This document shows positions 44,380 to 52,921 of a DNA stretch of 64,000 nt, piece by piece (positions within the stretch are counted from its first letter, which is position 1; every line of letters begins with the position of its first letter). The position numbers were made by a program, and so were the translations under genes. The stretch is taken from positions 124,001-188,000 of the forward strand of contig DAIDHQ010000030.1 of the NCBI GenBank assembly GCA_027459645.1, in the 5' to 3' direction. The notes beneath the pieces were generated by a model. That model saw only the letters and a program-made list of their open reading frames with translations, searched no databases and had not been told where the DNA came from. Origin of the DNA: Vulcanimicrobiota bacterium. GTDB taxonomy: Bacteria; Vulcanimicrobiota; Vulcanimicrobiia; Vulcanimicrobiales; Vulcanimicrobiaceae.

Positions 44380-45972
44380 GTGGACGTCACCACGTTCGAT
44401 GGGCGAGCCTATGCCAAGTTCCTGGCAGCCGGGACCTATTTCTTGCGGAAGTACCGCCAGGTCCTCAACGACCTCAACGTCTTTCCGGTTCCCGACGGGG
44501 ATACGGGTACGAACATGTACCTTACCGTCCGTTCGGCGATGCTGGAGGCGGGCAAGGTCCGCTCGTCCCGGCTGGCAGACGTGGCGGCCGCTGCGGCCCA
44601 AGGAAGCCTTATGGGCGCCCGCGGCAACTCCGGGGTCATCATCTCGCAGATGCTGCGCGGATTCGCCCACCACGTGCGTCACCGCTCCGAGATCGACACC
44701 TTCGTGCTGGCGACGGCGATGCGCGAGGCGGTCGTAGAAGCGCGCCACGCCCTGCTGCGCCCGGTCGAAGGCACCATCATCTCGGTCGCCGAGGCCGCGG
44801 CGGAGAGCGCGTACCACCTGGCCCTTCACGAACGCGACTTCTACCGGCTTGGGGCGGCGGTCGTGCGGACGGCCAACGAGGCCTTGGATCGTACCCCCGA
44901 ACAGCTTCCCGTGCTCAAAGAAGCGGGGGTCGTCGATTCGGGCGGGGCGGGCTTCGTGTACTTCGTCGAGGGGATCTTGCACTTTCTGCCCGACAGCAAG
45001 GCGCGCTCCACCGCGTTTCCGCGCCGGCCGGTCCGTAAGAGCGTCTTCACCCCCGCGCAGTTCGTCGGCGAGAACAAATACTGCACGGAGTTCGTGCTCG
45101 AGGATGCGACCTGCAGCGCGCGCGAACTGCGCGAGCTGCTTGCGGCGCGCGGCGAATCGCTGCTCGTGATCGGGGATCCGCCGACGATCAAAGTGCATAT
45201 CCATACCGACAGCCCCGAAGGCGTGCAAGAGCTTGCCGCTCGCCATGGCACGCTTACGAGAACCAAGGTCGACGATATGGAGCGCCAGCACACGATCCTG
45301 GTCGTCGGAACGCCGCAGGTAACGAGATCGATCGTTTCGGTGGTCCCGGGACCGGGCTTCGATCGCATCGTGCGCGAGTTGGGCACGGAAGTAACCGTCA
45401 ACGGCGAGCGGAACCCGAGCGTGCGCGATCTGCTGCTCGCCGTCAATAAAGCGATCGCTCCCGACGTCTACCTTTTCGTCAACGACAAGAACGTCGCGCT
45501 TGCCGCACGCGAACTGCAGGGTCTGACGGAGAAGCGCTTGCATGTCGTTCCCACCGCGGACGTCATCGGCGGCATCGCCGGACTCTTCGCGCTGCGCGCG
45601 GGAGGAGGCGAGTCGATGCCCGCGCCCGACGAGGTGCTCGCGGAATCGAAACGCGTGCGCTCGGCACAGATCTTTTTTGCCGGCAAAGACGCGACCATCG
45701 GCGGAGTTGCCGTGGCGGCCGGAAAACCGGCTGCAACGGTCGACGGAGCGCTGTACGGTGAGGCGACGCTGGCTGCGACGGCGATTGCAGCCGTTCGGGC
45801 ATTGGGTGGTGAGGGCGGCGGTCTCGTGACCCTCTACTACGGCGGCGCGCAGAAGGAACGCGACGCACAGAACCTCGCCGACGAGATTCGCGCGGTATTT
45901 CCCGATATCGACGTCGAATACTATTACGGCGGCATGAAAAACGTGGAATACTGGATGTCATTTGATGAATAA
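44380..45972 (+). CDS. fakA: Fatty acid kinase catalytic subunit FakA (DAK2 domain, YloV-type)
   Basis: Phosphorylates fatty acids held by FakB proteins, giving acyl-phosphate for phospholipid synthesis. A 530-residue protein: NDLNVFPVPDGDTGTNMYL is the metal/ATP site, GSLMGARGNSGVIISQML the second nucleotide motif, and GVVDSGGAGFVYFVEGIL the third, together the DAK2 kinase domain. The rest is the FakA middle and C-terminal domain. PlsX and two DegV/FakB proteins follow directly, so the full set for using exogenous fatty acids is together. GTG start without a strong ribosome-binding site. Confidence 0.93.
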   Translation: MDVTTFDGRAYAKFLAAGTYFLRKYRQVLNDLNVFPVPDGDTGTNMYLTVRSAMLEAGKVRSSRLADVAAAAAQGSLMGARGNSGVIISQMLRGFAHHVRHRSEIDTFVLATAMREAVVEARHALLRPVEGTIISVAEAAAESAYHLALHERDFYRLGAAVVRTANEALDRTPEQLPVLKEAGVVDSGGAGFVYFVEGILHFLPDSKARSTAFPRRPVRKSVFTPAQFVGENKYCTEFVLEDATCSARELRELLAARGESLLVIGDPPTIKVHIHTDSPEGVQELAARHGTLTRTKVDDMERQHTILVVGTPQVTRSIVSVVPGPGFDRIVRELGTEVTVNGERNPSVRDLLLAVNKAIAPDVYLFVNDKNVALAARELQGLTEKRLHVVPTADVIGGIAGLFALRAGGGESMPAPDEVLAESKRVRSAQIFFAGKDATIGGVAVAAGKPAATVDGALYGEATLAATAIAAVRALGGEGGGLVTLYYGGAQKERDAQNLADEIRAVFPDIDVEYYYGGMKNVEYWMSFDE

Positions 45973-46981
45973 GTCACGCATCGCGGTCGACGCGATGGGC
46001 GGCGATCACGCACCGGAAGAAATCGTCGAAGGAACGCTGCTTGCGGCGGACGAGTACGATGCCGAGCTGATCCTCGTCGGGGACGAGGCGCGGATTCGTC
46101 CGATGCTGCACGGTCCGCATGCGTCGAGCATCCGCATCGTGCACGCTCCCGAAGCCGTACCGATGGATCAACATGCGTCCCAGGCGCTGCGTTCGTCGGA
46201 ACGGACGTCGCTCGGTGTCGCCGTGTCGATGGTGAAGAAGGGCGAAGCCGACGCGGTTGTCTCCGCCGGAAACAGCGGCGCGTTTCTGGCCATCGCACTC
46301 ATTCGTTTGCGAACGATCGAAGGCATCGCGCGACCGGCAATTGCGACCGTGTGGCCCGGATTGGACGGTCCCCTCGTGCTGCTCGATTCAGGTGCCAACG
46401 TGGATTGCCGTCCCGAATGGCTCGAGCAGTTCGGCATCATGGGCTCGGCGTATGCCAAGGCCGTGCTGGGCATCGCCTCGCCGCGCGTTGCCGTGCTTTC
46501 GCTCGGCGAAGAACGCACGAAGGGCAATCAGCTGACGCTGGAAGCGGCGGACCTGCTCGAAAAAGCGCCGGTCAATTTCATCGGTAACATCGAAGGCAAA
46601 GACATTTTCTTCAACCACGCCGACGTCATTGTCGCCGACGGGTTCGTCGGCAACGTCGTTCTTAAGACCGGCGAAGGGATGGCCGCGGCGATGGGACGCG
46701 TCGTGAAGGATATGCTTTTGGGCGGTTCGATCGTGACCAAGATGGGCACGGCGATGCTCGCTCCGGCGCTGCGCGGTTTAAGGCGTCGCTTCGATTACGA
46801 AACGTACGGCGGCGCGCCGCTGCTCGGCTTGCGCGGCAATTGCATCGTCACGCACGGCCGCGCCTCGCGTCGCGGCATCAAACATGCAATCGGCACGGCC
46901 ATCGCGGAATACGAACACGACGTACTCGGAAAGATCGCCGAACTCGTACGGCCGCATCTTGCAAAAGAAGCCGAGGTCTGA
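45965..46981 (+). CDS. plsX: Phosphate acyltransferase PlsX
   Basis: Interconverts acyl-ACP and acyl-phosphate, supplying acyl-phosphate to PlsY and exchanging with the product of FakA/FakB. About 338 residues: RIAVDAMGGDHAPEEIVEG at the N-terminus, AVVSAGNSGAFLAIAL, ALIRLRTIEGIARPAIAT, LDSGANVDCRPEWLEQF, and IVADGFVGNVVLKTGEGMA. It starts 8 bases inside the end of fakA, at ATG 45965 (TTG 45962 is possible). Confidence 0.96.
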   Translation: MNKSRIAVDAMGGDHAPEEIVEGTLLAADEYDAELILVGDEARIRPMLHGPHASSIRIVHAPEAVPMDQHASQALRSSERTSLGVAVSMVKKGEADAVVSAGNSGAFLAIALIRLRTIEGIARPAIATVWPGLDGPLVLLDSGANVDCRPEWLEQFGIMGSAYAKAVLGIASPRVAVLSLGEERTKGNQLTLEAADLLEKAPVNFIGNIEGKDIFFNHADVIVADGFVGNVVLKTGEGMAAAMGRVVKDMLLGGSIVTKMGTAMLAPALRGLRRRFDYETYGGAPLLGLRGNCIVTHGRASRRGIKHAIGTAIAEYEHDVLGKIAELVRPHLAKEAEV

Positions 46982-46986
46982 GCCGC

Positions 46987-47835
46987 GTGGTCTCGATCGT
47001 TACCGATAGCACCTCCGACATCTCACCGGAACGCGCGCGCACTCTCGGTATAACGATCGTTCCGCTCTTCGTGCTCTTCGGCAATCGCAGCTATCGCGAT
47101 TATATCGATCTTACGCGGCCGCAATTCTTCGAGATGCTCGCGCGCGAACCGATGCTGCCGACCACGTCGCAGCCGACCCCGGAGATGTTCTCGGCTGCAT
47201 TTGCGCCGCTCGTCGAGCGAGGCGACGAGGTGCTCTGCCTCACCATCTCGTCGTTTCTTTCGGGCACGATCAACGCCGCGCGAGCGGGAGCCGAAATGAG
47301 CGGGGGAAGCGTCGAAATTTACGACTCGCAGAGCGCGGCGGGCGGCCTCGGCATGATGGTCTTACGCGCCCACGAGATGGCGCAGGCGGGCGCGTCAAAG
47401 GCGGAGATTTTGCGCGCGCTCGATCGCGAGCGCCAGACGCAGCGTCTCTACGCGTGCATTCCGGATCTCTCGCACATCCAACGCACCGGCCGGATCGGCA
47501 AGGCGCAGCAAGTCCTCGGGACGCTCATGCGTATCGTCCCCGTACTCTCGCTCAAAGAAGGTCAAGTCGCCGCCGAAGCGCAGGTGCGAACCTTTGCGCG
47601 CGCGCAGGAAACGATGCTGGATCTTTCGATGAAGGCCGTGACCGACATCTCAAAAGCGCGCTTTCTCGTTATGCATACGAATGCGCCGCAACTTGCAGAG
47701 GCGGCGATGCTCAAGTTACGTGACCGGCTCGGCGGCGAAGAGCCGTTGATGCTCGAAATTCTCGAGGCCGGACCGGTCATCGCGACGCATGCGGGTGCGG
47801 GCGCCGTTGGAATCTTCGCCGCGGAGGATGAGTAA
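46987..47835 (+). CDS. DegV-family fatty-acid-binding protein (FakB-like), first copy
   Basis: A 282-residue DegV protein. FakB proteins hold a fatty acid while FakA phosphorylates it. VSIVTDSTSDISPERA, TLGITIVPLFVLFGN, FFEMLAREPMLPTTSQPTP, CLTISSFLSGTINAARAGA with the family serine, SAAGGLGMMVLRAHEMAQ, and THAGAGAVGIFA are family segments. GTG start 5 bases after plsX. The neighbouring second copy differs enough to bind another fatty-acid type, as FakB1 and FakB2 do elsewhere; that is inference. Confidence 0.9.
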   Translation: MVSIVTDSTSDISPERARTLGITIVPLFVLFGNRSYRDYIDLTRPQFFEMLAREPMLPTTSQPTPEMFSAAFAPLVERGDEVLCLTISSFLSGTINAARAGAEMSGGSVEIYDSQSAAGGLGMMVLRAHEMAQAGASKAEILRALDRERQTQRLYACIPDLSHIQRTGRIGKAQQVLGTLMRIVPVLSLKEGQVAAEAQVRTFARAQETMLDLSMKAVTDISKARFLVMHTNAPQLAEAAMLKLRDRLGGEEPLMLEILEAGPVIATHAGAGAVGIFAAEDE

Positions 47836-48681
47836 TTGGCTGTCACCATCGTCACCGATAGCGGGACGGATCTCGACACGGCGGAATCGGCGCGCGCCGG
47901 CATCGTCGTCGTTCCGGTCTATATTAAGTTCGGCGCCGAGAAACTGCGCGACGGGTTCGACATCGACCGGTCGACCTTCAACCGCCGCGTGAAGAGCGGC
48001 GAGAACGTCGAAACCGAGCCTGGTTCGGCCGCCGATTACCGCGCGGCGCTTGCGAAAATCGTCGATACCGGCAACGATGTGGTGCTTATCACGCTCTCGT
48101 CGCAGATGTCGAAGAGTTACGAAGCGGCCGCCGAAGCGGCAAAGAGCTTCGGCTCCAAGGTCACGGTGGTCGATTCGCGCGCGGCTGGCGGCTTGCAAAC
48201 GTTGCTGGCGCTCTACGCCATCGAACGCGTAAAAGCGGGAGACAGCGCCGCGGAGATCGCCCGAAAAATCGATCCCCAGAATCTGCGCATCTCGGGTTTT
48301 TTCGCCGTGCCGAACATCAACGTGCTCGGCCGCAGCGGCCGCGTGCCGAAAGCCGTGGTCGCGCTCGGATCGATGCTCGGCGTGAGCTTGGTGTTGAAGA
48401 TGAACGAGCAGGGGGCGATCGCGCCCGCCGGCCAGAGCCGCTCGTTCGAGAAAACGACCGAGATCATGGTCGATGCAATGGTTCGTGCGATCGAGCATTC
48501 GCCCACGGCGTGGGTCGCGATCTCGCACGTGCAATCGCCGCAGCTTGCGGCGGACCTTTCGAAGATGCTCGCGACGAAACTGGGTCATCCGCCGGTCAAG
48601 GAATTCGTGCACGAAACGACGCCGACGGTCGCGGCGAATCTCGGGGAAGGCGCGGTCGGAATCTTCGCGATCGTTCCGTAG
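47836..48681 (+). CDS. DegV-family fatty-acid-binding protein (FakB-like), second copy
   Basis: A 281-residue DegV paralogue with TIVTDSGTDLDTAESA, VVPVYIKFGAEKLRDGF, VLITLSSQMSKSYEAAAEA, SRAAGGLQTLLALYAIE and NLGEGAVGIFAIV. It starts at TTG right after the stop of the first copy, with GGAGGA 7 bases before. Residues lining the fatty-acid tunnel differ from the first copy, which fits two lipid specificities served by one FakA. Confidence 0.9.
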   Translation: MAVTIVTDSGTDLDTAESARAGIVVVPVYIKFGAEKLRDGFDIDRSTFNRRVKSGENVETEPGSAADYRAALAKIVDTGNDVVLITLSSQMSKSYEAAAEAAKSFGSKVTVVDSRAAGGLQTLLALYAIERVKAGDSAAEIARKIDPQNLRISGFFAVPNINVLGRSGRVPKAVVALGSMLGVSLVLKMNEQGAIAPAGQSRSFEKTTEIMVDAMVRAIEHSPTAWVAISHVQSPQLAADLSKMLATKLGHPPVKEFVHETTPTVAANLGEGAVGIFAIVP

Positions 48682-48688
48682 ACCGGTC

Positions 48689-49834
48689 ATGAGCGAGCGG
48701 CTCTCGCTTCCCGGCGTCTATGTGCATCTGCCGTTTTGCCCGTATATCTGTCCCTATTGCGATTTCGCGAAATGGCCGCTGCGCCGCAGCTCGTCGGAAC
48801 GCTATACGCGCGCGCTCTACGCCGAAATCGAAACCCACGCACCGCTCGACGCGGGGACCATCTTTCTGGGCGGCGGAACGCCGAATACGTACGACGCGTC
48901 CGTCGTTGCCGAGTTACTCGCGCGCTTGCGCGAGCGCTTCGATCGAAACGCCACGGTAGACGAAGTCTCCATCGAGGTCAATCCGGAACTCGTCGCACCG
49001 AGCGACTTCGTTCGCTACAAGGACGCGGGGGTCACGCGCTTGTCGATCGGCGTGCAATCCTTCGACCCTGCAGAGATCCGGACGCTTGGACGCAGGCATA
49101 CGCCGGAGCAGGTTGCCTCGGTCGTCGCCGCCGCGCGCGCGGCCGGGATCGAGTCGGTATCGATCGATCTAATCTTTGCGGTGCCCGGGCAGACCATCGG
49201 CTCGTGGGAACGTAGTCTTGCGGCGGCAATCCAACTCGACGTCGACCACATCTCGACCTACGGATTGACGGTGGAAGAAGGCACGCCGTATGCCGGATGG
49301 CAAGCGCGCGAGCCGCGCGCGTTCTTCGACGATGCGGGCGAGGCGGAGCTCTACGACGCCGCGCTCGCGATGCTCGAAGCCGCCGGCTTCGAACATTACG
49401 AGATCAGCAACTTTGCAAAGCCCGGGCATCGCAGCCGGCACAACGTGAATTACTGGCGCAACGGCGAGTATCTTGGCTTGGGCGTGGGCGCCGCTTCGTA
49501 CCGAGGCGGAGAACGCAGCGTCCATACGCGCGACCTTACCGCCTATATGAACGCCATCGAAGGGAAGAGCGCCATACCGAGCGAGCGGGAGCGCCTGGAG
49601 CCGCTCAAGGCCGTGGGCGAAGCCATCATGCTGGCGCTGCGCACGGCACAAGGGGTCGACCTCACGTATTTCAAAGAGCGCTACGGTATTGATGTGTTGG
49701 AGCGTTACGCGCCTGTCGTACGCGAGTACTCTTCGGAGGGGTTGCTCGCCGTGGAAGCGGGAACGATGGTCCTGACGCGGCGCGGAAAATTTCTAGCCAA
49801 CGACGTGTGCGGAGCATTCGTAACATTCGAGTAG
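48689..49834 (+). CDS. hemW: HemW-type radical SAM protein
   Basis: A 381-residue radical SAM protein with the cluster motif CPYICPYC (CxxxCxxC) near residue 19, GTIFLGGGTPNTYDA, VEVNP-type segment SIEVNPELVAPSDF, RLSIGVQSFDPAEIRTLGR, and ISTYGLTVEEGTPYAG. HemW was long annotated as an oxygen-independent coproporphyrinogen oxidase but is now regarded as a haem-trafficking chaperone. True HemN-type activity is unlikely, as the sequence is the shorter HemW form. ATG 48689 lies 7 bases after the second degV gene. Confidence 0.9.
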   Translation: MSERLSLPGVYVHLPFCPYICPYCDFAKWPLRRSSSERYTRALYAEIETHAPLDAGTIFLGGGTPNTYDASVVAELLARLRERFDRNATVDEVSIEVNPELVAPSDFVRYKDAGVTRLSIGVQSFDPAEIRTLGRRHTPEQVASVVAAARAAGIESVSIDLIFAVPGQTIGSWERSLAAAIQLDVDHISTYGLTVEEGTPYAGWQAREPRAFFDDAGEAELYDAALAMLEAAGFEHYEISNFAKPGHRSRHNVNYWRNGEYLGLGVGAASYRGGERSVHTRDLTAYMNAIEGKSAIPSERERLEPLKAVGEAIMLALRTAQGVDLTYFKERYGIDVLERYAPVVREYSSEGLLAVEAGTMVLTRRGKFLANDVCGAFVTFE

Positions 49835-49845
49835 GAAGCAACAAT

Positions 49846-50913
49846 TTGCCCGGGGCGATACTGCGGACGATGTTCATCGTCGTATTCGCGGTGACCGGGT
49901 TTTTGCTCGGCCGCGAAGCCTATCTGAGCGTCTTCTCGCTGCACGTTGCCAACGAAGGCGTGCAGCTGGTGCTCTCCATGGGTTCTTCGGTCGCGGGCGC
50001 TTTGATCGGCGTGCTGTTGGCGCCCCTCGCGCAAGGATTCTTCGAAGACGAACTCTCGCTCGCGGAAGGCGCGGTCGAACGTCTCTCGGCATCGGAGATC
50101 TTGGGCGGCGCGAGCGGTTTGATCGTCGGACTCGGCATCTCGTTGCTCGTCAAGTCGATTGCGTTCGATTTTGTCGCCTTCGCTGGGCGGCCGGGACACT
50201 ATCTCTCGATCGTGCTCTACCTGATCCTCTCGATGTTCTTCGCGTACCTCGGCGCACGCATCGGAGCAAAGACCGGCATGATGCCGTTGCGCGAACGCGC
50301 TCGGGGTTCGGCCAAGGTGGTCGACACCTCCGTGATCGTGGACGGACGCATTTTGGAGATCGCCGAGAGCGGGTTTCTCGAAGGCCAGGTGATCGTGCCG
50401 CGTTTCGTGCTGCGCGAGCTGCAGACGATCGCCGATTCCGTCGATTCGCTCAAGCGCACGCGTGGGCGCCGGGGCCTGGAAGTGCTGAATCGACTGCAAG
50501 ATCTGCGGCCGATCGAGATCAGCGAACGCGACTATGCGGATCTCGCCGGCGGTAACGTCGACGCGAAGCTGGTGCGGCTTGCAAAAGATCTCGGCGCGAA
50601 ACTGCTGACGAACGATTACAATCTCAATCGCGTCGCGAGCGTCGAAGGCGTCGAGGTCATGAACATCAACGAACTCGCGAACGCCGTCAAGCCGGTGGTC
50701 TTACCAGGTGAGGAGTTGAACGTGCACGTGGTGCGAGAGGGTAAAGAAGCGCACCAAGGCGTCGCCTATTTGGACGACGGAACGATGATCGTTGTCGAGC
50801 AAGGACGCCGGTTGATCGGCGAACAATCCGACGTCGTCGTTACGAGCGTGCTGCAAACGGTCGCCGGTCGCATGATCTTCGCGCGGCCAAAAGCGGGATC
50901 ACCCGTTCGATGA
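49846..50913 (+). CDS. PIN/TRAM-domain membrane protein (YacL-type)
   Basis: About 355 residues: four transmembrane helices in the first 130 residues (MFIVVFAVTGFLLGREAY, SSVAGALIGVLLAPLAQG, LIVGLGISLLVKSIAF, SIVLYLILSMFFAYLGA). A PIN nuclease domain follows with acidic residues in KVVDTSVIVDGRILEIAE and LTNDYNLNRVAS, and then a TRAM RNA-binding domain (LNVHVVREGKEAHQGVAY). In Bacillus yacL sits just before ispD, as here. I prefer TTG 49846, which has AGGAAG 7 bases upstream; a GTG at 49807 overlaps hemW. Confidence 0.92.
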   Translation: MPGAILRTMFIVVFAVTGFLLGREAYLSVFSLHVANEGVQLVLSMGSSVAGALIGVLLAPLAQGFFEDELSLAEGAVERLSASEILGGASGLIVGLGISLLVKSIAFDFVAFAGRPGHYLSIVLYLILSMFFAYLGARIGAKTGMMPLRERARGSAKVVDTSVIVDGRILEIAESGFLEGQVIVPRFVLRELQTIADSVDSLKRTRGRRGLEVLNRLQDLRPIEISERDYADLAGGNVDAKLVRLAKDLGAKLLTNDYNLNRVASVEGVEVMNINELANAVKPVVLPGEELNVHVVREGKEAHQGVAYLDDGTMIVVEQGRRLIGEQSDVVVTSVLQTVAGRMIFARPKAGSPVR

Positions 50914-51611
50914 CGTGGGCGGCGATCGTCGTTGCCGCGGGGCGCGGCACGCGCTTCGGCGGCCCGAAGCAACTGGTGGAACTCGCCGGCGTCCCGATGG
51001 TTGCGTGGTCGGTGCGAGCGTTTGCGTCGATGCCGGAGATCGCGCAGATCGTCATAGTGACGGAAGAAGAATGGGTCGAACCGATGCGCGGCCTCGCTGA
51101 GAAGTTCGCTCCGAATCGAGGCACGATCGTCGTGCGCGGCGGAGCCAGCCGTCAGGCAAGCGTGCGTTGCGGTATCGATGCGTTGCCCGCCGCATGCGAC
51201 GCAGTTCTCGTGCACGACGGCGCGCGTCCGCTCGTGCGCCCGGACGACGTGCGCGCGGGGATGCGCGCGGTGCGAGTCGGACGCGGCGCCGTGCTGGCCG
51301 CGCCCGTCGTCGACACGATCAAGATCGTCGATCCGTCGACGATGCTGGTGAAATCGACGCTCGACCGCCGGGAATTATGGTCGGCCCAGACGCCGCAGTT
51401 CGCGATGCGCGGCGACCTCGAGCGCGCGCACGCGAACGCCGAACGATCGGAATTGGAGGCGACCGACGACGTGGCTTTGCTCGAAGCGATCGGCATCGAA
51501 GTGACGGTCGTGCCGGCTGCCGCGGAAAATTTCAAGGTGACGCACCCGCACGACGTCGCGCGCGCGCACGCGCTCTTGCGCGAACGGCTCGAATCACCGG
51601 TGTCGCGATGA
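50910..51611 (+). CDS. ispD: 2-C-methyl-D-erythritol 4-phosphate cytidylyltransferase
   Basis: Third step of the MEP isoprenoid pathway, joining CTP and methylerythritol phosphate. A 233-residue enzyme: VVAAGRGTRFGGPKQLVEL is the nucleotide-binding loop, VVRGGASRQASVRCGIDAL and VLVHDGARPLVRP are the substrate site, and WSAQTPQFAMRGDLERAH the C-terminal signature. Overlaps both neighbours by ATGA, and pairs with ispF as in many genomes. Confidence 0.96.
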   Translation: MTWAAIVVAAGRGTRFGGPKQLVELAGVPMVAWSVRAFASMPEIAQIVIVTEEEWVEPMRGLAEKFAPNRGTIVVRGGASRQASVRCGIDALPAACDAVLVHDGARPLVRPDDVRAGMRAVRVGRGAVLAAPVVDTIKIVDPSTMLVKSTLDRRELWSAQTPQFAMRGDLERAHANAERSELEATDDVALLEAIGIEVTVVPAAAENFKVTHPHDVARAHALLRERLESPVSR

Positions 51612-52081
51612 CGCGCGTCGGACACGGATTCGACGCGCACCGGCTCACGCCGGGGCGCCCGATGATTCTCGGCGGGATTCGTATTCCGCACGACCGCGGA
51701 CCGCTGGGACACTCCGACGCCGACGTGCTCGCGCACGCGATCTCCGATGCGCTCTTGGGCGCCGCCGCGATGGGGGATCTGGGAGGACACTTTCCCGATA
51801 GCGACCCGCAGTGGAAGGATGCCGATTCGATCGTGTTGCTCGAAGCGTGCGCGGCTCGCGTGCGTGAGGCCGGCTATGCGATCGGCAACATCGACGCCAC
51901 GATCGTCGTCGATCGGCCGAAGCTCGCGCCGTTCATCGGCGCGATGCGCGAGCATCTGGCGACGCGGCTGCAACTGCCGCTCGAATGCGTGAGCGTGAAA
52001 GCAAAAACGAGCGAAGGCATGGGATACACGGGCGACGGCACCGGTATCGCGGCCTACGCGGTGGCGGCGATCGAACGATGA
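51608..52081 (+). CDS. ispF: 2-C-methyl-D-erythritol 2,4-cyclodiphosphate synthase
   Basis: Cyclises CDP-methylerythritol 2-phosphate in the MEP pathway. A 157-residue zinc enzyme: VGHGFDAHRLTPGRPMILGG holds metal ligands, LGHSDADVLAHAISDALLG holds the third ligand, and AKTSEGMGYTGDGTGIAAYA is the C-terminal signature. Starts in the ATGA overlap with ispD and ends in an ATGA overlap with the next gene. Confidence 0.96.
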   Translation: MTRVGHGFDAHRLTPGRPMILGGIRIPHDRGPLGHSDADVLAHAISDALLGAAAMGDLGGHFPDSDPQWKDADSIVLLEACAARVREAGYAIGNIDATIVVDRPKLAPFIGAMREHLATRLQLPLECVSVKAKTSEGMGYTGDGTGIAAYAVAAIER

Positions 52082-52635
52082 GCGTAACGGTAGCGGAACT
52101 TGCAACCGCGATGCAGCGGTGGGGTTTTCTCGAATCGCCGCCGCCCGACGCGGCGATGCGTTGGATCGCGACGTTTTTGGAAGCGTACGGCGACTCGCTC
52201 GCATCGGCCGACGATGCGTTCTCGCGCGTCGCAGCGCTGCGAGCGGAGGCTTGCGTCATTCCGGCACTCGAACTCGAACGGCTGCGCACGCGCAACGTGC
52301 TCTTCTTTTTGGATGCGATCGGTCAGTATATCGACCATCAACCGGAGCTTCGCGGCTTGCCGCTCGATCACGATATTCCGGCCATCGCATCGGAGTTCGG
52401 CATAGGCGCCGAGGACGCGCGATACGCGGTGCGCATGGCGCTCACCGGCGCCCAGGAAGGACCGCCGCTGGAACTGCTCTTTCCGCTGCTCGGCCACGAC
52501 CGGATGCTCATTCGCATCGGCGCCGTAAATTCGCGATTGCTCCATGGCCGCGGCCTCGAACCCATCGCATTCGGCCCCGACGGCAAGCCCTTCGAGCCCA
52601 TCCCTTCGGAGAAGCCGCCGAACGAGGGGCATTAG
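52078..52635 (+). CDS. Stand-alone glutamyl-tRNA-synthetase anticodon-binding-like domain
   Basis: A 185-residue protein without any catalytic tRNA-synthetase domain (no HIGH or KMSKS motif). Its C-terminal part AVRMALTGAQEGPPLELLFP and LLGHDRMLIRIGAVNSRLL matches the end of the GltX anticodon-binding domain, where VRVALTG...GPPL and LLG+E+V are typical. The N-terminal part (DDAFSRVAALRAEACVI) fits the helical cage before it. It sits between ispF and cysE, exactly where gltX stands in Firmicutes. It is either a remnant of gltX or a repurposed tRNA-binding module. It is the last housekeeping gene before the mobile insertion. Confidence 0.7.
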   Translation: MSVTVAELATAMQRWGFLESPPPDAAMRWIATFLEAYGDSLASADDAFSRVAALRAEACVIPALELERLRTRNVLFFLDAIGQYIDHQPELRGLPLDHDIPAIASEFGIGAEDARYAVRMALTGAQEGPPLELLFPLLGHDRMLIRIGAVNSRLLHGRGLEPIAFGPDGKPFEPIPSEKPPNEGH

Positions 52636-52796
52636 CTTCGCATTCGTGCTGTAACGAGACTCGTTGAAGATTCCGCATGGAATGCGTTCCCTTCTCGCTT
52701 GCTCCATTCTAAAGTGGGCTGGCTCGGGTTTCATGGACACCTTCATAGGCCACAGCCACGGGCTGGGCAGAAAGGTTAAGCATAGCAGAGCAGCGG

Positions 52797-52916
52797 CGGA
52801 AGTATCCGCGTGAGTTCAAGATTGAGGCGGTTCCGAAGGGCGCGAAGCGGCGGCCGAGGTCGCGCGAGCGTTCGGAATCCAACCCAACATGTTGTACCGC
52901 TGGAAAAAAAGGTAGT
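52797..52916 (+). pseudogene. IS3 orfA remnant
   Basis: RRKYPREFKIEAV matches the start of an IS3-type OrfA. After an internal deletion and a frame change, the end EAAAEVARAFGIQPNMLYRW and a TAG stop follow. The helix-turn-helix is therefore incomplete and the product cannot be functional. Confidence 0.65.
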
Positions 52917-52921
52917 CTGGT

